DNA from: Cedecea davisae DSM 4568
GTDB lineage: Bacteria; Pseudomonadota; Gammaproteobacteria; Enterobacterales; Enterobacteriaceae
Length of the DNA: 64,000 nt
Direction: 5' to 3'
NCBI RefSeq assembly: GCF_000412335.2
Contig: NZ_KE161030.1
Coordinates: 282,014 to 346,013, forward strand
The notes beneath the pieces are model-generated. The model searched no databases and was not told the origin of the DNA. It worked only from the letters and a program-made list of their open reading frames with translations. The position numbers and the translations under genes were made by a program. Shown in pieces: positions 20,009 through 33,223 of the stretch; positions within the stretch are counted from its first letter, which is position 1, and each line of letters opens with the position of its first letter.

Positions 20009-21421
20009 ATGGCCCAGTTTATGACTGAAGATTTTCTTCTTGATACCGAATTCGCCCGCCGTCTTTATCACGACTACGCAAAACAGCAGCCGATTTTTGA
20101 TTACCATTGCCACCTGCCGCCGCAGCAAATCGCCGACAACTATCGCTTTAAAAACCTGTATGACATCTGGCTGAAGGGCGATCACTACAAATGGCGCGCG
20201 ATGCGTACCAACGGCGTTGCGGAAAGGCTGTGTACCGGGGATGCGAGCGACCGCGAAAAGTTTGACGCCTGGGCCGCCACCGTACCGCATACTCTCGGCA
20301 ACCCGCTCTATCACTGGACGCACCTCGAGCTGCGCCGCCCGTTCGGCATCACCGGGAAGCTATTCTCCCCGGCAACGGCGGATGAAATCTGGCACCAGGG
20401 CAACGACCTGCTGGCGCAGGACTCCTTCAGCGCTCGCGGCATCATGAAGCAGATGAACGTGAAAATGGTCGGCACCACTGACGATCCGGTTGATTCTCTC
20501 GAGCACCATGCCGCCGTGGCAAAAGATGCCGATTTTGACGTCAAAGTGCTGCCGAGCTGGCGTCCGGACCGGGCATTTAACATTGAACAGGCGACCTTTG
20601 CGGAATACATCTCAAAACTGGCCGCCGTTTCTGATACCGATATTCGCCGCTTCGGCGATCTTCAGGCTGCCTTAAGCAAGCGGCTGGATCACTTTGCCGC
20701 GCACGGCTGTAAAGTTGCCGACCATGCCCTGGACGTCGTGCTGTTCGCCGAGGCCGATGAAGCCACGCTGGACGCTATTCTGGCCCGTCGCCTGGCGGGC
20801 GCTCTGCTCAATGAAACCGAAGTTGCACAGTTTAAAACCGCCGTGCTGTCCTGGCTGGGAACCGAGTACGCGCGCCGTGGCTGGGTGCAGCAGTACCACA
20901 TCGGTGCGCTGCGCAATAATAACCAGCGCCAGTTCAAGCTGCTGGGGGCGGACGTGGGCTTCGACTCAATCAACGACAGGCCGCTGGCCGAGCCGCTGTC
21001 AAAACTGTTGAGTAAGCAAAACGAAGAGAACCTGCTGCCGAAAACCATTCTCTACTGCCTGAACCCGCGCGATAACGAAGTGCTGGGCACGATGATCGGT
21101 AATTTCCAGGGCGAAGGGATGCCGGGCAAGATGCAGTTTGGCTCAGGCTGGTGGTTTAACGATCAAAAAGACGGCATGGAGCGGCAGATGACCCAGCTTG
21201 CCCAGCTCGGCCTGCTCAGCCGCTTCGTTGGTATGCTCACCGACAGCCGCAGCTTCCTCTCCTACACCCGCCATGAATATTTCCGCCGGATTTTATGCCG
21301 CATGCTTGGCCACTGGGTGCAGGCGGGCGAAGTGCCGCAAGATCTACCGCTGCTGGGCGAGATGGTAAAAAACATCTGCTTTAACAACGCCCGTGACTAC
21401 TTTGCCATTGAGCTGAATTAA
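20009..21421 (+). CDS. uxaC: Glucuronate/galacturonate isomerase
   Basis: Isomerises D-glucuronate to fructuronate and D-galacturonate to tagaturonate, the first cytosolic step of hexuronate catabolism. It has 470 residues from the ATG at 20009, exactly the E. coli length. The amidohydrolase-like HxH metal motif is at His33/His35 (DYHCHLPP). The ATG at 20009 is preceded by AGAGGA; an upstream in-frame ATG at 19967 has no homology support. Operon with uxaA (18 bp). Confidence 0.96.
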   Translation: MAQFMTEDFLLDTEFARRLYHDYAKQQPIFDYHCHLPPQQIADNYRFKNLYDIWLKGDHYKWRAMRTNGVAERLCTGDASDREKFDAWAATVPHTLGNPLYHWTHLELRRPFGITGKLFSPATADEIWHQGNDLLAQDSFSARGIMKQMNVKMVGTTDDPVDSLEHHAAVAKDADFDVKVLPSWRPDRAFNIEQATFAEYISKLAAVSDTDIRRFGDLQAALSKRLDHFAAHGCKVADHALDVVLFAEADEATLDAILARRLAGALLNETEVAQFKTAVLSWLGTEYARRGWVQQYHIGALRNNNQRQFKLLGADVGFDSINDRPLAEPLSKLLSKQNEENLLPKTILYCLNPRDNEVLGTMIGNFQGEGMPGKMQFGSGWWFNDQKDGMERQMTQLAQLGLLSRFVGMLTDSRSFLSYTRHEYFRRILCRMLGHWVQAGEVPQDLPLLGEMVKNICFNNARDYFAIELN

Positions 21422-21439
21422 CCCGCGACCGAGGCCGAT

Positions 21440-22927
21440 ATGCGATACATCCAGATCCACCCCCGGGACAATGTTGCCGTCGCGCTGGTAGACCTGCCGG
21501 AGGGAGAGACGATAACGTTCGGGCAAAGTGAATTTTCGCTGCCCCAGCCGGTAGCTCGTGGGCACAAATTTGCCCTTCGTGCGCTCGCCGCCGATGAAAA
21601 TGTTGTGAAGTATGGCCTGCCGATAGGCCATACGCTGTCTACGATCGCCGTCGGCGAGCATCTGCATTCGCATAACCTGCGCACCAACCTTAACGACGTT
21701 GATGAGTATCGCTATCAGCCTGAATTTCTCTCTGCGTGCAAACGGACGAGCGATCGCGAAGTTAATCTTTATCGCCGGGACAACGGCGCGGTGGGCGTGC
21801 GCAATGAGCTATGGATCCTGCCAACCGTCGGCTGCGTAAACGCCATAGCGCGCCAGATGCTGAACCGCTTTTTGAAGCAGACCAACGACGCGGAAGGCAT
21901 TGACGGAGCGTATCTGTTCAGCCACCAGTTCGGCTGTTCCCAGCTGGGAGACGATCACCTCAACACCCGTACCATGCTGCAAAATATGGTGCATCATCCT
22001 AATGCCGGAGCGGTGCTGGTGGTGGGGCTTGGGTGTGAAAACAATCAGATAGCCGCCTTTTGCGAAACGCTGGGCGAGTATGACCCGAGCCGCGTGCGTT
22101 TTATGGCTTTGCAGCAGCAGGATGATGAAGTTGAGGCGGGGCTGGAGCACCTTCACGCCCTGTATCAGGTTATGCGCCACGACACCCGCCAGCCGGGCCG
22201 GCTCAGCGAGTTGAAGTTCGGCCTTGAATGCGGCGGCTCCGATGGTCTTTCCGGCATTACGGCCAACCCAATGCTGGGCCTCTTTTCCGACTATGTGGTG
22301 GCGAACGGCGGCACCACGGTGCTGACGGAAGTGCCGGAAATGTTTGGCGCAGAACGCATTCTGATGAGCCACTGTCGCGATGAAGAAACGTTTGAGAAAA
22401 CTGTCGCCATGGTTAACGACTTCAAACGCTATTTTATCGAGCATCACCAGCCGATTTACGAAAACCCTTCTCCGGGAAACAAGGCGGGCGGCATCACCAC
22501 GCTGGAAGAGAAATCCCTCGGCTGCACGCAGAAAGCCGGAGGCAGCCAGGTTGTTGACGTGCTGCGCTACGGAGAGCGGCTAAAAGAGGCCGGGCTGAAC
22601 TTGCTTAGCGCGCCCGGAAATGATGCGGTAGCGACCAGCGCGCTGGCCGCAGCGGGCTGCCATATGGTGCTGTTCAGCACCGGGCGCGGCACGCCTTATG
22701 GCGGCTTTGTGCCCACGTTGAAAATCGCCACTAACAGCGAGCTGGCGGAGAAAAAACCGCACTGGATTGATTTTGACGCCGGGCGCCTGCTGCACGGCAG
22801 CACCATGCCAGAGCTGCTGGAGCAGTTTATTGATGTAATTGTTCGCACGGTAAACGGGGAAAGCACCTGCAACGAGAAAAACGACTTCCGCGAGCTGGCG
22901 CTGTTTAAGAGTGGCGTAACGCTTTAG
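21440..22927 (+). CDS. uxaA: Altronate dehydratase
   Basis: Dehydrates D-altronate to 2-keto-3-deoxygluconate in galacturonate catabolism; Fe-dependent. It has 495 residues, as in E. coli: SAF domain (about 1-85), then the UxaA catalytic domain with the conserved GCSQLGDDHLNTRTMLQN and LGCENNQ motifs. It follows uxaC closely. uxaB is not adjacent, which is also so in E. coli. Confidence 0.96.
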   Translation: MRYIQIHPRDNVAVALVDLPEGETITFGQSEFSLPQPVARGHKFALRALAADENVVKYGLPIGHTLSTIAVGEHLHSHNLRTNLNDVDEYRYQPEFLSACKRTSDREVNLYRRDNGAVGVRNELWILPTVGCVNAIARQMLNRFLKQTNDAEGIDGAYLFSHQFGCSQLGDDHLNTRTMLQNMVHHPNAGAVLVVGLGCENNQIAAFCETLGEYDPSRVRFMALQQQDDEVEAGLEHLHALYQVMRHDTRQPGRLSELKFGLECGGSDGLSGITANPMLGLFSDYVVANGGTTVLTEVPEMFGAERILMSHCRDEETFEKTVAMVNDFKRYFIEHHQPIYENPSPGNKAGGITTLEEKSLGCTQKAGGSQVVDVLRYGERLKEAGLNLLSAPGNDAVATSALAAAGCHMVLFSTGRGTPYGGFVPTLKIATNSELAEKKPHWIDFDAGRLLHGSTMPELLEQFIDVIVRTVNGESTCNEKNDFRELALFKSGVTL

Positions 22928-22948
22928 CTCCCCGCCGGTGGCGGGGAG
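22928..22948. terminator. Hairpin between convergent uxaA and sstT
   Basis: Perfect 9-bp stem CTCCCCGCC / GGCGGGGAG with a 3-nt loop directly after the uxaA stop. Neither strand has a good T tract after the stem, so it may act as an RNA 3'-end stabiliser rather than a strong terminator. Confidence 0.55.
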
Positions 22949-22955
22949 GAAAAAA

Positions 22956-24200
22956 CTATCCTCGCAGCGGATCGCTCTTCGCAAGACGAGCATCCTCCGC
23001 CTGGCAAACGGCGGCGGTAAAGATAACGTCGGTCGAAGAGTTAAGCGCGGTTTCGCAAGAATCCTGAAGCACGCCGATAATAAAGCCCACGGCAACCACC
23101 TGCATGGCAATCTCATTCGGGATGCCAAACATGCCGCAGGCCAGAGGGATCAGCAGCAGCGATCCACCCGCCACGCCAGAAGCTCCGCAGGCGCACAGCG
23201 AAGCCACTACGCTTAGCAGTAGCGCGGTAGGTAAATCGACCGGTACGCCCAGGGTATGCACCGCCGCCAGCGTCAGCACGGTGATGGTGATAGCCGCCCC
23301 GGCCATATTGATGGTTGCCCCCAGAGGAATCGAAACCGAGTAGGTATCGCGGTCGAGATTCATTTTCTGGCACATGCTCATATTCACCGGAATATTCGCC
23401 GCCGAGCTGCGGGTAAAGAATGCGGTAACGCCGCTCTCGCGCAGGCAGGCCAGTACCAGCGGGTAAGGATTGCGGCGGGTGGTGATAAATACCAGCAGCG
23501 GGTTAATTATCAGCGCCACGCCGAACATACAGCCGAGCAGTACCAGCAGCAATTGCGCATAACTCCACAGCGTGGAAAAGCCGGTTGTCGCGAGCGTTGA
23601 AGCCACTAGCCCAAAGATCCCAATCGGCGCAAAGCGGATAACCACCTTTACGATGAAGGTCACCGCGTCGGAAAGATCGTTAACCAGATTTTTGGTGGTT
23701 TCATTACCGTGGCGCAGGGCAAAGCCCAGCCCGACGGCCCAAACCAGAATGCCGATGTAGTTGGCGTTTAACAGAGCGTCTATCGGGTTAGAAATAATGC
23801 TCATCAGCAGGCCATGAATAACCGCCACAATACCGGAAGGCGGCGTAATATCGGTCGCGCCGGTGGTCAGATGCAGCGTGGAAGGGAACATAAAACTGAC
23901 CACAACCGCCGTTAACGCAGCGGAAAAAGTCCCCAGTAAATAGAGCACCAGAATCGGGCGAATATTGGTCTTCTGGCCGTGCTGATGGTTGGCAATAGAA
24001 GCGATGACCAGCGTCAGTACCAGCACCGGCGCTACCGCTTTAAGTGCGCCAACAAACAGCGTGCCGAGCAGGCCGGTGGCGGTAGCCGCCGGCTCAGAGA
24101 TAAGCGCCAGCGCGATGCCGAGCACCAGGCCTATCAGAATTTGTTTAACCAGGCTGCCGCGCGCAATGCGCTGCAATAATCCAGAAGCTTGCGGATCCAT
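22956..24200 (-). CDS. sstT: Serine/threonine:Na+ symporter SstT
   Basis: DAACS-family (glutamate transporter fold) inner-membrane symporter for serine and threonine. It has 414 residues, as in E. coli. Conserved hairpin motifs: [10 protein letters not shown] near residue 269 and [11 protein letters not shown] near 291. The E. coli neighbour ygjV is absent here and sstT directly meets uxaA tail-to-tail. Confidence 0.96.
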   Translation of the reverse strand: MDPQASGLLQRIARGSLVKQILIGLVLGIALALISEPAATATGLLGTLFVGALKAVAPVLVLTLVIASIANHQHGQKTNIRPILVLYLLGTFSAALTAVVVSFMFPSTLHLTTGATDITPPSGIVAVIHGLLMSIISNPIDALLNANYIGILVWAVGLGFALRHGNETTKNLVNDLSDAVTFIVKVVIRFAPIGIFGLVASTLATTGFSTLWSYAQLLLVLLGCMFGVALIINPLLVFITTRRNPYPLVLACLRESGVTAFFTRSSAANIPVNMSMCQKMNLDRDTYSVSIPLGATINMAGAAITITVLTLAAVHTLGVPVDLPTALLLSVVASLCACGASGVAGGSLLLIPLACGMFGIPNEIAMQVVAVGFIIGVLQDSCETALNSSTDVIFTAAVCQAEDARLAKSDPLRG

Positions 24201-24425
24201 GAATACCTTCCTGTATATCAGTGATGTCGTTGCGTACCGCGTGCGTAGTGGGCTACGTCTGAGCGGATGTAAGAAAATGTGTTTGCCCGCTGAGTATAAG
24301 GAAAATGTCCGAAGGACAAAGCAATTCGCGCTGGAATTGCGCTCAGCGTTAGATTTTGCAACTGATCATTAACATCTGTGTGACATAAACGGCAGTTCAG
24401 GCTTTTAGCGATTTGCCAGAATGAC

Positions 24426-24446
24426 AAAGGGGCATTACGCCCCTTT
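24426..24446 (-). terminator. Putative terminator of alx
   Basis: 8-bp stem AAAGGGGC / GCCCCTTT with a 5-nt loop just after the alx stop; the minus strand continues TTTGTC, a short T tract. The remaining 24201-24425 gap carries the sstT promoter region; a small antisense frame there looks non-coding. Confidence 0.65.
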
Positions 24447-24465
24447 AAAGTGAATTGAGCCCGGC

Positions 24466-25434
24466 TTATTGAGCCGAGTTTTTACGGTCGTTACGGTGGT
24501 TAACCCAGGCGTTGATTATCAATGTTCCCGCCAGAATACCGCCCACTACGCCCAGAGAAACGGCAATCGGGATATGGTAGAAGTCGACAATCAGCATCTT
24601 CACGCCGATAAACACCAGGATAACCGACAGGCCGTACTTCAGCATTGAGAAGCGCTCCGCAACGCCTGCCAGCAGGAAGTACATAGCGCGCAGGCCGAGG
24701 ATAGCGAACAGGTTCGAGGTCAGCACGATGAACGGGTCGGTGGTGACGGCGAAAATTGCCGGAATGCTGTCTACCGCGAAGATGACGTCGCTCAGCTCAA
24801 CCAGAATCAGCACCAGCAGCAGCGGAGTGGCGTACAGCAGCCCGTTATGGCGAACGAAGAAACGCTCGTTCTCGATTTTATCCGTCATGCGCAGATGGCC
24901 GCGCAGCCAGCGAACCAGCGGCTTCTCGCCGATGCCGGTATCGTCTTCCTTCGCCAGCGCCATTTTGACCCCGGTGAACAGCAGGAACGCGCCGAACACG
25001 TACAGCAGCCACTCAAACTGAGTAATCAGCCAGCTACCGCCGAAGATCATAATAGTTCTCAGCACAATCGCGCCCAGCACGCCGTAAACCAGCACCCGAC
25101 GCTGCAACGCAGCGGGCACGGCAAAGTAGCTGAACAGCATCAGCCAGACGAAGACGTTATCGACCGCCAGCGCTTTTTCAATCAGGTAACCGGTGAGGAA
25201 GGCCAGCGCCTGGGTGTCCGCCACTTCGCGGCCAGCGGTGCCGCTGAGATACCACCAGAAGGCGAGGTTAAACAGCAGGGAAAGAGAGACCCAGACCAGC
25301 GACCAGATGGCCGCCTGTTTCATGGACATGGTTTGCGAGCCGCGACGGCCCTGAACCAGCAGATCGATAGCCAACATGATGGCGACCACGACCGCAAAGC
25401 TGCCCCAGAGGAGGGGGGTACCGACAGTATGCAT
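24466..25434 (-). CDS. alx: TerC family membrane protein Alx
   Basis: Inner-membrane protein linked to manganese export/homeostasis and induced by high pH in E. coli. It has 322 residues from the ATG at 25434 ([10 protein letters not shown]). TerC motifs: [13 protein letters not shown] near residue 85 and [14 protein letters not shown] near 222, with acidic residues in membrane helices that bind metal. Seven or more helices. It is preceded by a yybP-ykoY riboswitch with its own promoter. Upstream in-frame codons lie in the riboswitch leader. Confidence 0.95.
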   Translation of the reverse strand: MHTVGTPLLWGSFAVVVAIMLAIDLLVQGRRGSQTMSMKQAAIWSLVWVSLSLLFNLAFWWYLSGTAGREVADTQALAFLTGYLIEKALAVDNVFVWLMLFSYFAVPAALQRRVLVYGVLGAIVLRTIMIFGGSWLITQFEWLLYVFGAFLLFTGVKMALAKEDDTGIGEKPLVRWLRGHLRMTDKIENERFFVRHNGLLYATPLLLVLILVELSDVIFAVDSIPAIFAVTTDPFIVLTSNLFAILGLRAMYFLLAGVAERFSMLKYGLSVILVFIGVKMLIVDFYHIPIAVSLGVVGGILAGTLIINAWVNHRNDRKNSAQ

Positions 25435-25456
25435 AATGAGATTCCTTAAAAACAAA

Positions 25457-25614
25457 AAACGGCTAACGTCAGAAGACGCCAGCCGCTTTCGCTTGCAACA
25501 GGGATCTCGCCTTCCGGCAAGGTCTCACTTACAACGTCTGCGACGTTGCCCGGCAACCGGATGCTTGCGCATCGTAATGACGATTAACCGGCAATGAAGT
25601 TACTCCCCTTTGCG
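25457..25614 (-). promoter_or_regulatory. yybP-ykoY manganese riboswitch (PRE / SraF leader of alx)
   Basis: On the minus strand the leader has the family's GGGGAGTAACTTC near the 5' end, a central GC-rich arm, the GTGAGACCTTGCCGG segment and then a strong hairpin (CGGCTGGCGTC / GACGTTAGCCG) followed by TTTTTTGTTTTT, which can act as a terminator. In E. coli the PRE responds to Mn and alkaline pH. The hairpin ends about 25 bases before the alx ATG. Confidence 0.88.
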
Positions 25615-25620
25615 GGTAAC

Positions 25621-25649
25621 AAAATATGACAGGCCGCCGTCGGCGTCAA
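25621..25649 (-). promoter_or_regulatory. Sigma-70 promoter of the alx riboswitch transcript
   Basis: On the minus strand TTGACG - N17 - TATTTT with optimal spacing. The predicted start at about 25614 lies just upstream of the riboswitch core. The -35 side is 28 bp from the ygjR stop. Confidence 0.75.
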
Positions 25650-25676
25650 TATCCCGTTACGCTTTTTTGCCGCTCA

Positions 25677-26675
25677 TCATGCCGGAAGCTGCTCTGGTAC
25701 GTCATCCGCCGGGAACTTCACGCCCGTCTGGCGGCGAATTTCGGTGGCAAGCGCCGAAGTGCCGCGCGAGGTCGCAAGGCCCGGATGATTCACTTCGTTC
25801 TCTTCAACCAGCCGCGCAAAGGTCTCCGCTTCATACAGCATAGTGTTGATATGCTGCGGCAGCGTAAGATCCTGCGGTTTTCCGCCGCGCGGGATAAAGG
25901 TCAGGCGCTGGCATTCCGAGATTTTCTCGATAAGCAGCGAACCGGCTTCACCCTGGATCTCGCTCGGAATAGCGGAGTCGCTCACTTTAGAGTGCAGCAG
26001 GGTGACGTCGAAATCGCCGTAGTTCATCTGCACGCTGCCGTGGGCATCCACGCCGCTGTCGAGCAGCGAGGCTGTGGCCTGAACGGAATGAGGCTCGCCC
26101 CACAGCGCCACCGCAGAGGCCAGCACGTAGAAGCCGATGTCCATAATTGAGCCGTTAGAAAACGCCGGGTTGAAGGTATTCGGGTTTTCGCCGTCCAGAT
26201 AGCGCTGGTAGCGCGAAGAATACTGGCAGTAGCTGAGCAGCGCTTTGCGGATCTTCCCGATCTTCGGCAGCGCCTGCTGTAAGGCAATAAAGTTCGGCAG
26301 GCTGGCGGTTTTAAACGCCTCGAACAGCACGACCTGATTCTCGCGGGCGCAGGCGATAGACGCTTCCACTTCGCGCAGGTTCGAAGCCAATGGCTTTTCG
26401 CAAATCACATGTTTTTTGTGGCTGAGGAACAGCAGGCTTTGCGGGCCGTGCAGCGAGTTAGGGCTGGCAATATATACCGCGTCGATGGCGTCGCTTTGGG
26501 CCATTGCTTCAAGCGATGTGAACAAGTGCTCCACCGGGTAATCATTGGCGAAAGCCTGAGCCTGCTCAAGGCTGCGCGAGTAAACCGCAGTGAGCTTATA
26601 TTTGCCGCTTTCATGAGCGGCATCCACGAACTGACGGGTTATCCAGTTGGTGCCAACCACAGCGAAACGTATCAT
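25677..26675 (-). CDS. ygjR: Gfo/Idh/MocA family oxidoreductase YgjR
   Basis: Putative NAD(P)-dependent dehydrogenase; substrate unknown. It has 332 residues: Rossmann domain (about 1-120; its nucleotide-binding loop after VVGTNWITR is atypical because the usual GxGxxG glycines are largely missing) with the CEKPLASN motif near residue 93, whose lysine is conserved in the family. The C-terminal beta-sheet substrate domain follows. Same position as in E. coli between alx and ygjP; 46 bp from ygjP. Confidence 0.92.
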   Translation of the reverse strand: MIRFAVVGTNWITRQFVDAAHESGKYKLTAVYSRSLEQAQAFANDYPVEHLFTSLEAMAQSDAIDAVYIASPNSLHGPQSLLFLSHKKHVICEKPLASNLREVEASIACARENQVVLFEAFKTASLPNFIALQQALPKIGKIRKALLSYCQYSSRYQRYLDGENPNTFNPAFSNGSIMDIGFYVLASAVALWGEPHSVQATASLLDSGVDAHGSVQMNYGDFDVTLLHSKVSDSAIPSEIQGEAGSLLIEKISECQRLTFIPRGGKPQDLTLPQHINTMLYEAETFARLVEENEVNHPGLATSRGTSALATEIRRQTGVKFPADDVPEQLPA

Positions 26676-26721
26676 AGACAGGGGCGTTCTCCGGAAGGTT
26701 GATAAAGGGGCACGGGTTTAA

Positions 26722-27222
26722 TCAGGCCGTGCCGCTGAGCGACAGCTGCGTCAGCCAAAGCCGCGTGTCGAATTCTAACTGGTGATACTGCGGTTCCATA
26801 TGACAGCACAAGGAGTAGAACGCTTTGTTGTGATCTTTCTCCTTAAGATGCGCGAGCTCATGCACTACGATCATGCGTAAAAACGCTTCAGGAGCGCCGC
26901 GAAAAACGGTCGCCACGCGGATTTCCGCTTTAGCTTTCAGCTTGTTGCCCTGCACGCGCGAAATAGCGGTATGCAGCCCAAGCGCGTTATTCAGAACGTG
27001 GATTTTGCTGTCATAAGCGACTTTATTTATCGGCGGAGCATTACGCAGAAACTGGCTTTTCAACTCCTGAGTGTAAGCGTAAAGCGCTTTATCTGTAGCG
27101 ATATTGTGGCTCTGCGGGTAGCGCTTCTCCAGCACTTCGCCCAGGCGCTGCTCGGCAATCAGGATACGAACCTGGGAGAGCAAATGCTCGGGATAGCCGC
27201 TTAAATAAATCAGTTCGCTCAT
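26722..27222 (-). CDS. ygjP: SprT-like metal-dependent hydrolase YgjP (UPF YgjP-type)
   Basis: DUF45/WLM-related putative zinc metalloprotease. The E. coli protein is called UTP pyrophosphatase UpgP in some reports. It has 166 residues from the ATG at 27222 ([12 protein letters not shown]). The zinc motif HELAH with a third ligand in KEKDHNKAF is at about residues 117-129. A long upstream extension is open but lacks homology and would overlap the rlmG promoter; rlmG is divergent. Confidence 0.9.
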   Translation of the reverse strand: MSELIYLSGYPEHLLSQVRILIAEQRLGEVLEKRYPQSHNIATDKALYAYTQELKSQFLRNAPPINKVAYDSKIHVLNNALGLHTAISRVQGNKLKAKAEIRVATVFRGAPEAFLRMIVVHELAHLKEKDHNKAFYSLCCHMEPQYHQLEFDTRLWLTQLSLSGTA

Positions 27223-27306
27223 GCTTGTCTCAGGTTGAAGGAAAAAAAGGTATACTCTCGCCCCCGCTATGGGGATATCACCAAATTTTACCATCCAGGA
27301 GGGCCG

Positions 27307-30479
<3,173 letters not shown>

Positions 30480-30490
30480 TTATTGTTATG

Positions 30491-30501
30491 TGGTCGGATG
30501 A
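30491..30501 (-). promoter_or_regulatory. Possible FadR-like half-site upstream of fadH
   Basis: TGGTCGGATGA resembles the FadR core TGGTNNGACCA in one half and sits 33 bp before the fadH start. E. coli fadH belongs to the FadR regulon. The second half is degenerate, so this is only a suggestion. Confidence 0.3.
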
Positions 30502-30592
30502 GTTCTAATTTAGCCGTCGCGGCGTAAAAGGGAAAAGGGGAGTGCGGCGAATGTGATGTGATTCAAATTCCCACCTCCCCGGAGGCGAAAAA

Positions 30593-31783
30593 TCAGGTAT
30601 GCGCTTCCTGCAACAGCTTCTGTATTACCTGCTCTTGCTGCTCATAGTTGCCTTCGCCGAACGAGACATTGCGTAGCTGGCCGCGGGCGTCAAAGTAATA
30701 GTGAGCGGGCCAGTATTGGTTGCCGAACGCATTCCAGATTTGGTAGTTGTTGTCGGTGACCACCGGGTACGGCAACTGCCACTTAGCCACCGCTTTTTTC
30801 ACCGAATCGAGATCTTTTTCCCACGGATATTCCGGCGTATGAACGCCAATCACCACCAGTCCCCGATCTTTGTACTTATTCGCCCACTCGCGGACGTGCG
30901 GCAGAGAATGCTGGCAGTTAATGCAGTCGAAGGTCCAGAAGTCGATAAGCACCACCTTGCCCTTCAGCGCTTCGGGCGTTAGCGCCGGGCTGTTTATCCA
31001 GGCCGTTCCTCCCGCCAGCGAAGGCATGGCGCTGCTCGGGGCTGTATCGACGATGGGCTGTAGCTTTGGTGCTGTCGTCGTTACGGGGGAAAGCGCTAAT
31101 AAACGTTGCTCCAGCTTCGCACCCGCGCCGTTAGCATTTTGTAGTGCCGAAGTGGTGCCGGAGGCGATAAGGACTACCGTTGCCAGCATCGCAACCCCGG
31201 CCACGCGGCGCAGCTGCTCCATCAGCGCCATTTTTTCACGCAGGCGAGCCAAAATCCGGTAGCCGCAAAACCACAACAGAGCCAGCATCAGCGCGCAGCC
31301 TGAACCATAGGCGGCAAGCAACAAACCGGCGGCCACCGTCGAGGAGCCGGACAGGCCGATGCCGAGGATGGCACCCAGGATTGGCCCCGCGCAGGGGGAC
31401 CAGAGCAGGCCGACGGCCAGCCCGGCCAGAAATGCCGACAGCGTGCCGCGAGTGCGATTGCTTTTGTCGTTGATGGCGTTACCCAACTGCACGGCGGGGC
31501 GCGTAATCCGCCCGGCGAGGTGAGGGAAGATTAGCGTCAGGGCGGCAAGCGCCAGCATTGCCAGGGCGACCCAGCGGCCAACCAGCGTAGCCTTAACAAT
31601 CCACTCTCCGGCGGCAGTCACCAGCAGGGCAACGGCGGTAAACATGCTTACCATCCCGAGAAAAAGAGCGGCAATTTGCTGCTTCTTGCCCCTAAATGCG
31701 GCGAAAAGTAACGGAATGACGGGCAGGGTACAGGGGCTTAATAAACTCAGTATGCCGCCAAGAAAGGCAATCAGAACGGTCAT
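30593..31783 (-). CDS. DipZ-type fused CcdA/DsbD membrane protein with periplasmic thioredoxin domain
   Basis: Predicted electron carrier from cytosolic thioredoxin to a periplasmic thioredoxin-like domain. Of 396 residues, about 1-215 form a CcdA/DsbD-type bundle with the paired cysteines Cys18 (SPCTLP) and Cys131 (SPCAGP). A linker follows. From about 255 to 396 there is a TlpA/AhpC-like domain with redox motif CINC (287-290). The ATG at 31783 follows GAGG; a GTG four codons earlier is the alternative. It lies downstream of a histidine kinase gene in the same direction and carries a RATACA tandem motif upstream. The substrate is unknown. The other DsbD-like proteins have an extra N-terminal domain, missing here. 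Confidence 0.85.
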   Translation of the reverse strand: MTVLIAFLGGILSLLSPCTLPVIPLLFAAFRGKKQQIAALFLGMVSMFTAVALLVTAAGEWIVKATLVGRWVALAMLALAALTLIFPHLAGRITRPAVQLGNAINDKSNRTRGTLSAFLAGLAVGLLWSPCAGPILGAILGIGLSGSSTVAAGLLLAAYGSGCALMLALLWFCGYRILARLREKMALMEQLRRVAGVAMLATVVLIASGTTSALQNANGAGAKLEQRLLALSPVTTTAPKLQPIVDTAPSSAMPSLAGGTAWINSPALTPEALKGKVVLIDFWTFDCINCQHSLPHVREWANKYKDRGLVVIGVHTPEYPWEKDLDSVKKAVAKWQLPYPVVTDNNYQIWNAFGNQYWPAHYYFDARGQLRNVSFGEGNYEQQEQVIQKLLQEAHT

Positions 31784-31901
31784 AACACACCTCACGGTTA
31801 AAGGATGATTGAATGGCTCGGGCCATTAAAACGTCCTGATGTGTTCGCGGTATGTGGGGAAACCGGCCTGATTGTCAGTTTGTTTGTCGCCGTCGTGCAG
31901 G

Positions 31902-31917
31902 CATACAGAGCGATACA
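31902..31917 (-). promoter_or_regulatory. Tandem motif CATACA-GAGC-GATACA upstream of dipZ-like gene
   Basis: Two six-base units 10 bp apart, the geometry expected for a head-to-tail OmpR-type dimer. It sits 118 bp upstream of the dipZ-like ATG, at the end of the kinase gene. A copy with the same spacing lies upstream of the hydrolase gene at 35137. Confidence 0.55.
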
Positions 31918-31918
31918 A

Positions 31919-33223
31919 TCACGCGATCGGCAGGGTAATGCTGGCCTTCAGCCCGCCCTGCGGCAGGTTAGCGAGGGTTAACGAGCCGCCCAGTTGGCCG
32001 ACGAGTTGAGCGGCAATAGCCAGCCCCAGCCCGGTGCCGCCGGTATCGCGGTTTCTTGAATTTTCGATGCGGTAAAACGGCTGTAACACCGCGCTAAGCT
32101 CTTCATCGGGGATGCCGGGACCGTTATCGGTAATCGTCAGCGTGACCTGATTTTCACCCTGGCGTTCCAGGCTCAGTTCAGCGGCAGTGCCGAATTTCAA
32201 TGCGTTATCCAGCAGGTTGGTCAGGATACGGCGCAGCGCCTGCGGGCGGGTCGAGAGCGCAAGCGCTGCCTGAGGTGCGGCAAACTGCACCGGCTTACCC
32301 ACGTCCTGGTAGTCGCAGGCCAGGCTGTCGACAAAGGCTCTCAGTTCGATACGTTGCTGCGGTTCTTCAAGCGTTTCTGAGGATCTCGCATAGGCGATGC
32401 CTTCGCGCACCAGATGGGTCATGTTGTCGAGATCCTGCATTAGCTTGTCGCGTAGCTCCGGCTCGTCGCTCATTTCCAGGCGCAGCTTCATGCGGGTGAT
32501 CGGCGTTTGCAGATCGTGAGAGATCGACGCCAGAATTTGCGTACGTTCTTTCAGGTGCATCTGGATCCGCGCCTGCATGGCATTAAACGCTTTGGCGGCA
32601 TGTTGTACTTCAACCGGGCCGCTCTCCGGCATGGCGGAAGGGGCCGATGCCGCAGGCTCCAGCGCCTCTACTGCATGGGTAAAGCGGGTAAACGGCAGGA
32701 CAACCTGGCGCACCGCAAACCACGCACACAGCGCTAATAGCAGGAGCTGAATAACAATTACCACCGGCAGCCAGCTCTCAATCGGCGGCATTCTCGGCGT
32801 GATATCAATCGTGAGCGGAGAGCCGTCGGCCAGGGTCAAATGAGCCTGAACGTGCGATGCCGCACCGGGCAGGGCGGTAAAATTCAGCGCGTAGCTGCCG
32901 CCGAGCGCTTCTTTTAGCGAGTTAATTGCATCTTTTGAACGCTCGTCGACGGGCGTTTTCCCCGGCGTGCCCGGCCCGAGAATATAGTGATAATTTTCGC
33001 GCGCCAGGCGCTCAAGCCATCCCGGGCGTTCGTCTGCCGGAAGCTTGTCGAGAATTGCCACGCTGGTGGCAACGTTGTTTTGCAGATTATCCAGCATGAC
33101 GTTTCGGGCGCTGCTCATGCGCTCGGCGGTCGTCAGCGAGAGCGTCAGCGCGTTTGCGAGCACCAGTCCCAGCAAAACGATGAGAAACAGGCGGTAGAGC
33201 AGGGAGCGTGGCCAGAGCCTCAT
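31919..33223 (-). CDS. Two-component sensor histidine kinase
   Basis: Inner-membrane EnvZ-like kinase of 434 residues. TM1 at about 10-30, a periplasmic sensor of about 120 residues without recognisable fold, TM2 at about 151-171, HAMP to about 225, H-box SISHDLQTPITR with His236, N-box near NLLDNALKFG, G-boxes DNGPGIP and GGTGLGLAI. All catalytic motifs are intact. It shares the ATGA overlap with the upstream response regulator gene. The signal is unknown; neighbours suggest an envelope redox or chemical stress. Confidence 0.9.
   Translation of the reverse strand: MRLWPRSLLYRLFLIVLLGLVLANALTLSLTTAERMSSARNVMLDNLQNNVATSVAILDKLPADERPGWLERLARENYHYILGPGTPGKTPVDERSKDAINSLKEALGGSYALNFTALPGAASHVQAHLTLADGSPLTIDITPRMPPIESWLPVVIVIQLLLLALCAWFAVRQVVLPFTRFTHAVEALEPAASAPSAMPESGPVEVQHAAKAFNAMQARIQMHLKERTQILASISHDLQTPITRMKLRLEMSDEPELRDKLMQDLDNMTHLVREGIAYARSSETLEEPQQRIELRAFVDSLACDYQDVGKPVQFAAPQAALALSTRPQALRRILTNLLDNALKFGTAAELSLERQGENQVTLTITDNGPGIPDEELSAVLQPFYRIENSRNRDTGGTGLGLAIAAQLVGQLGGSLTLANLPQGGLKASITLPIA

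Noticed and set aside
24218-24427. 69-codon minus-strand frame between sstT and alx
   Set aside because: Covers the sstT promoter region; no ribosome site and no conserved sequence.
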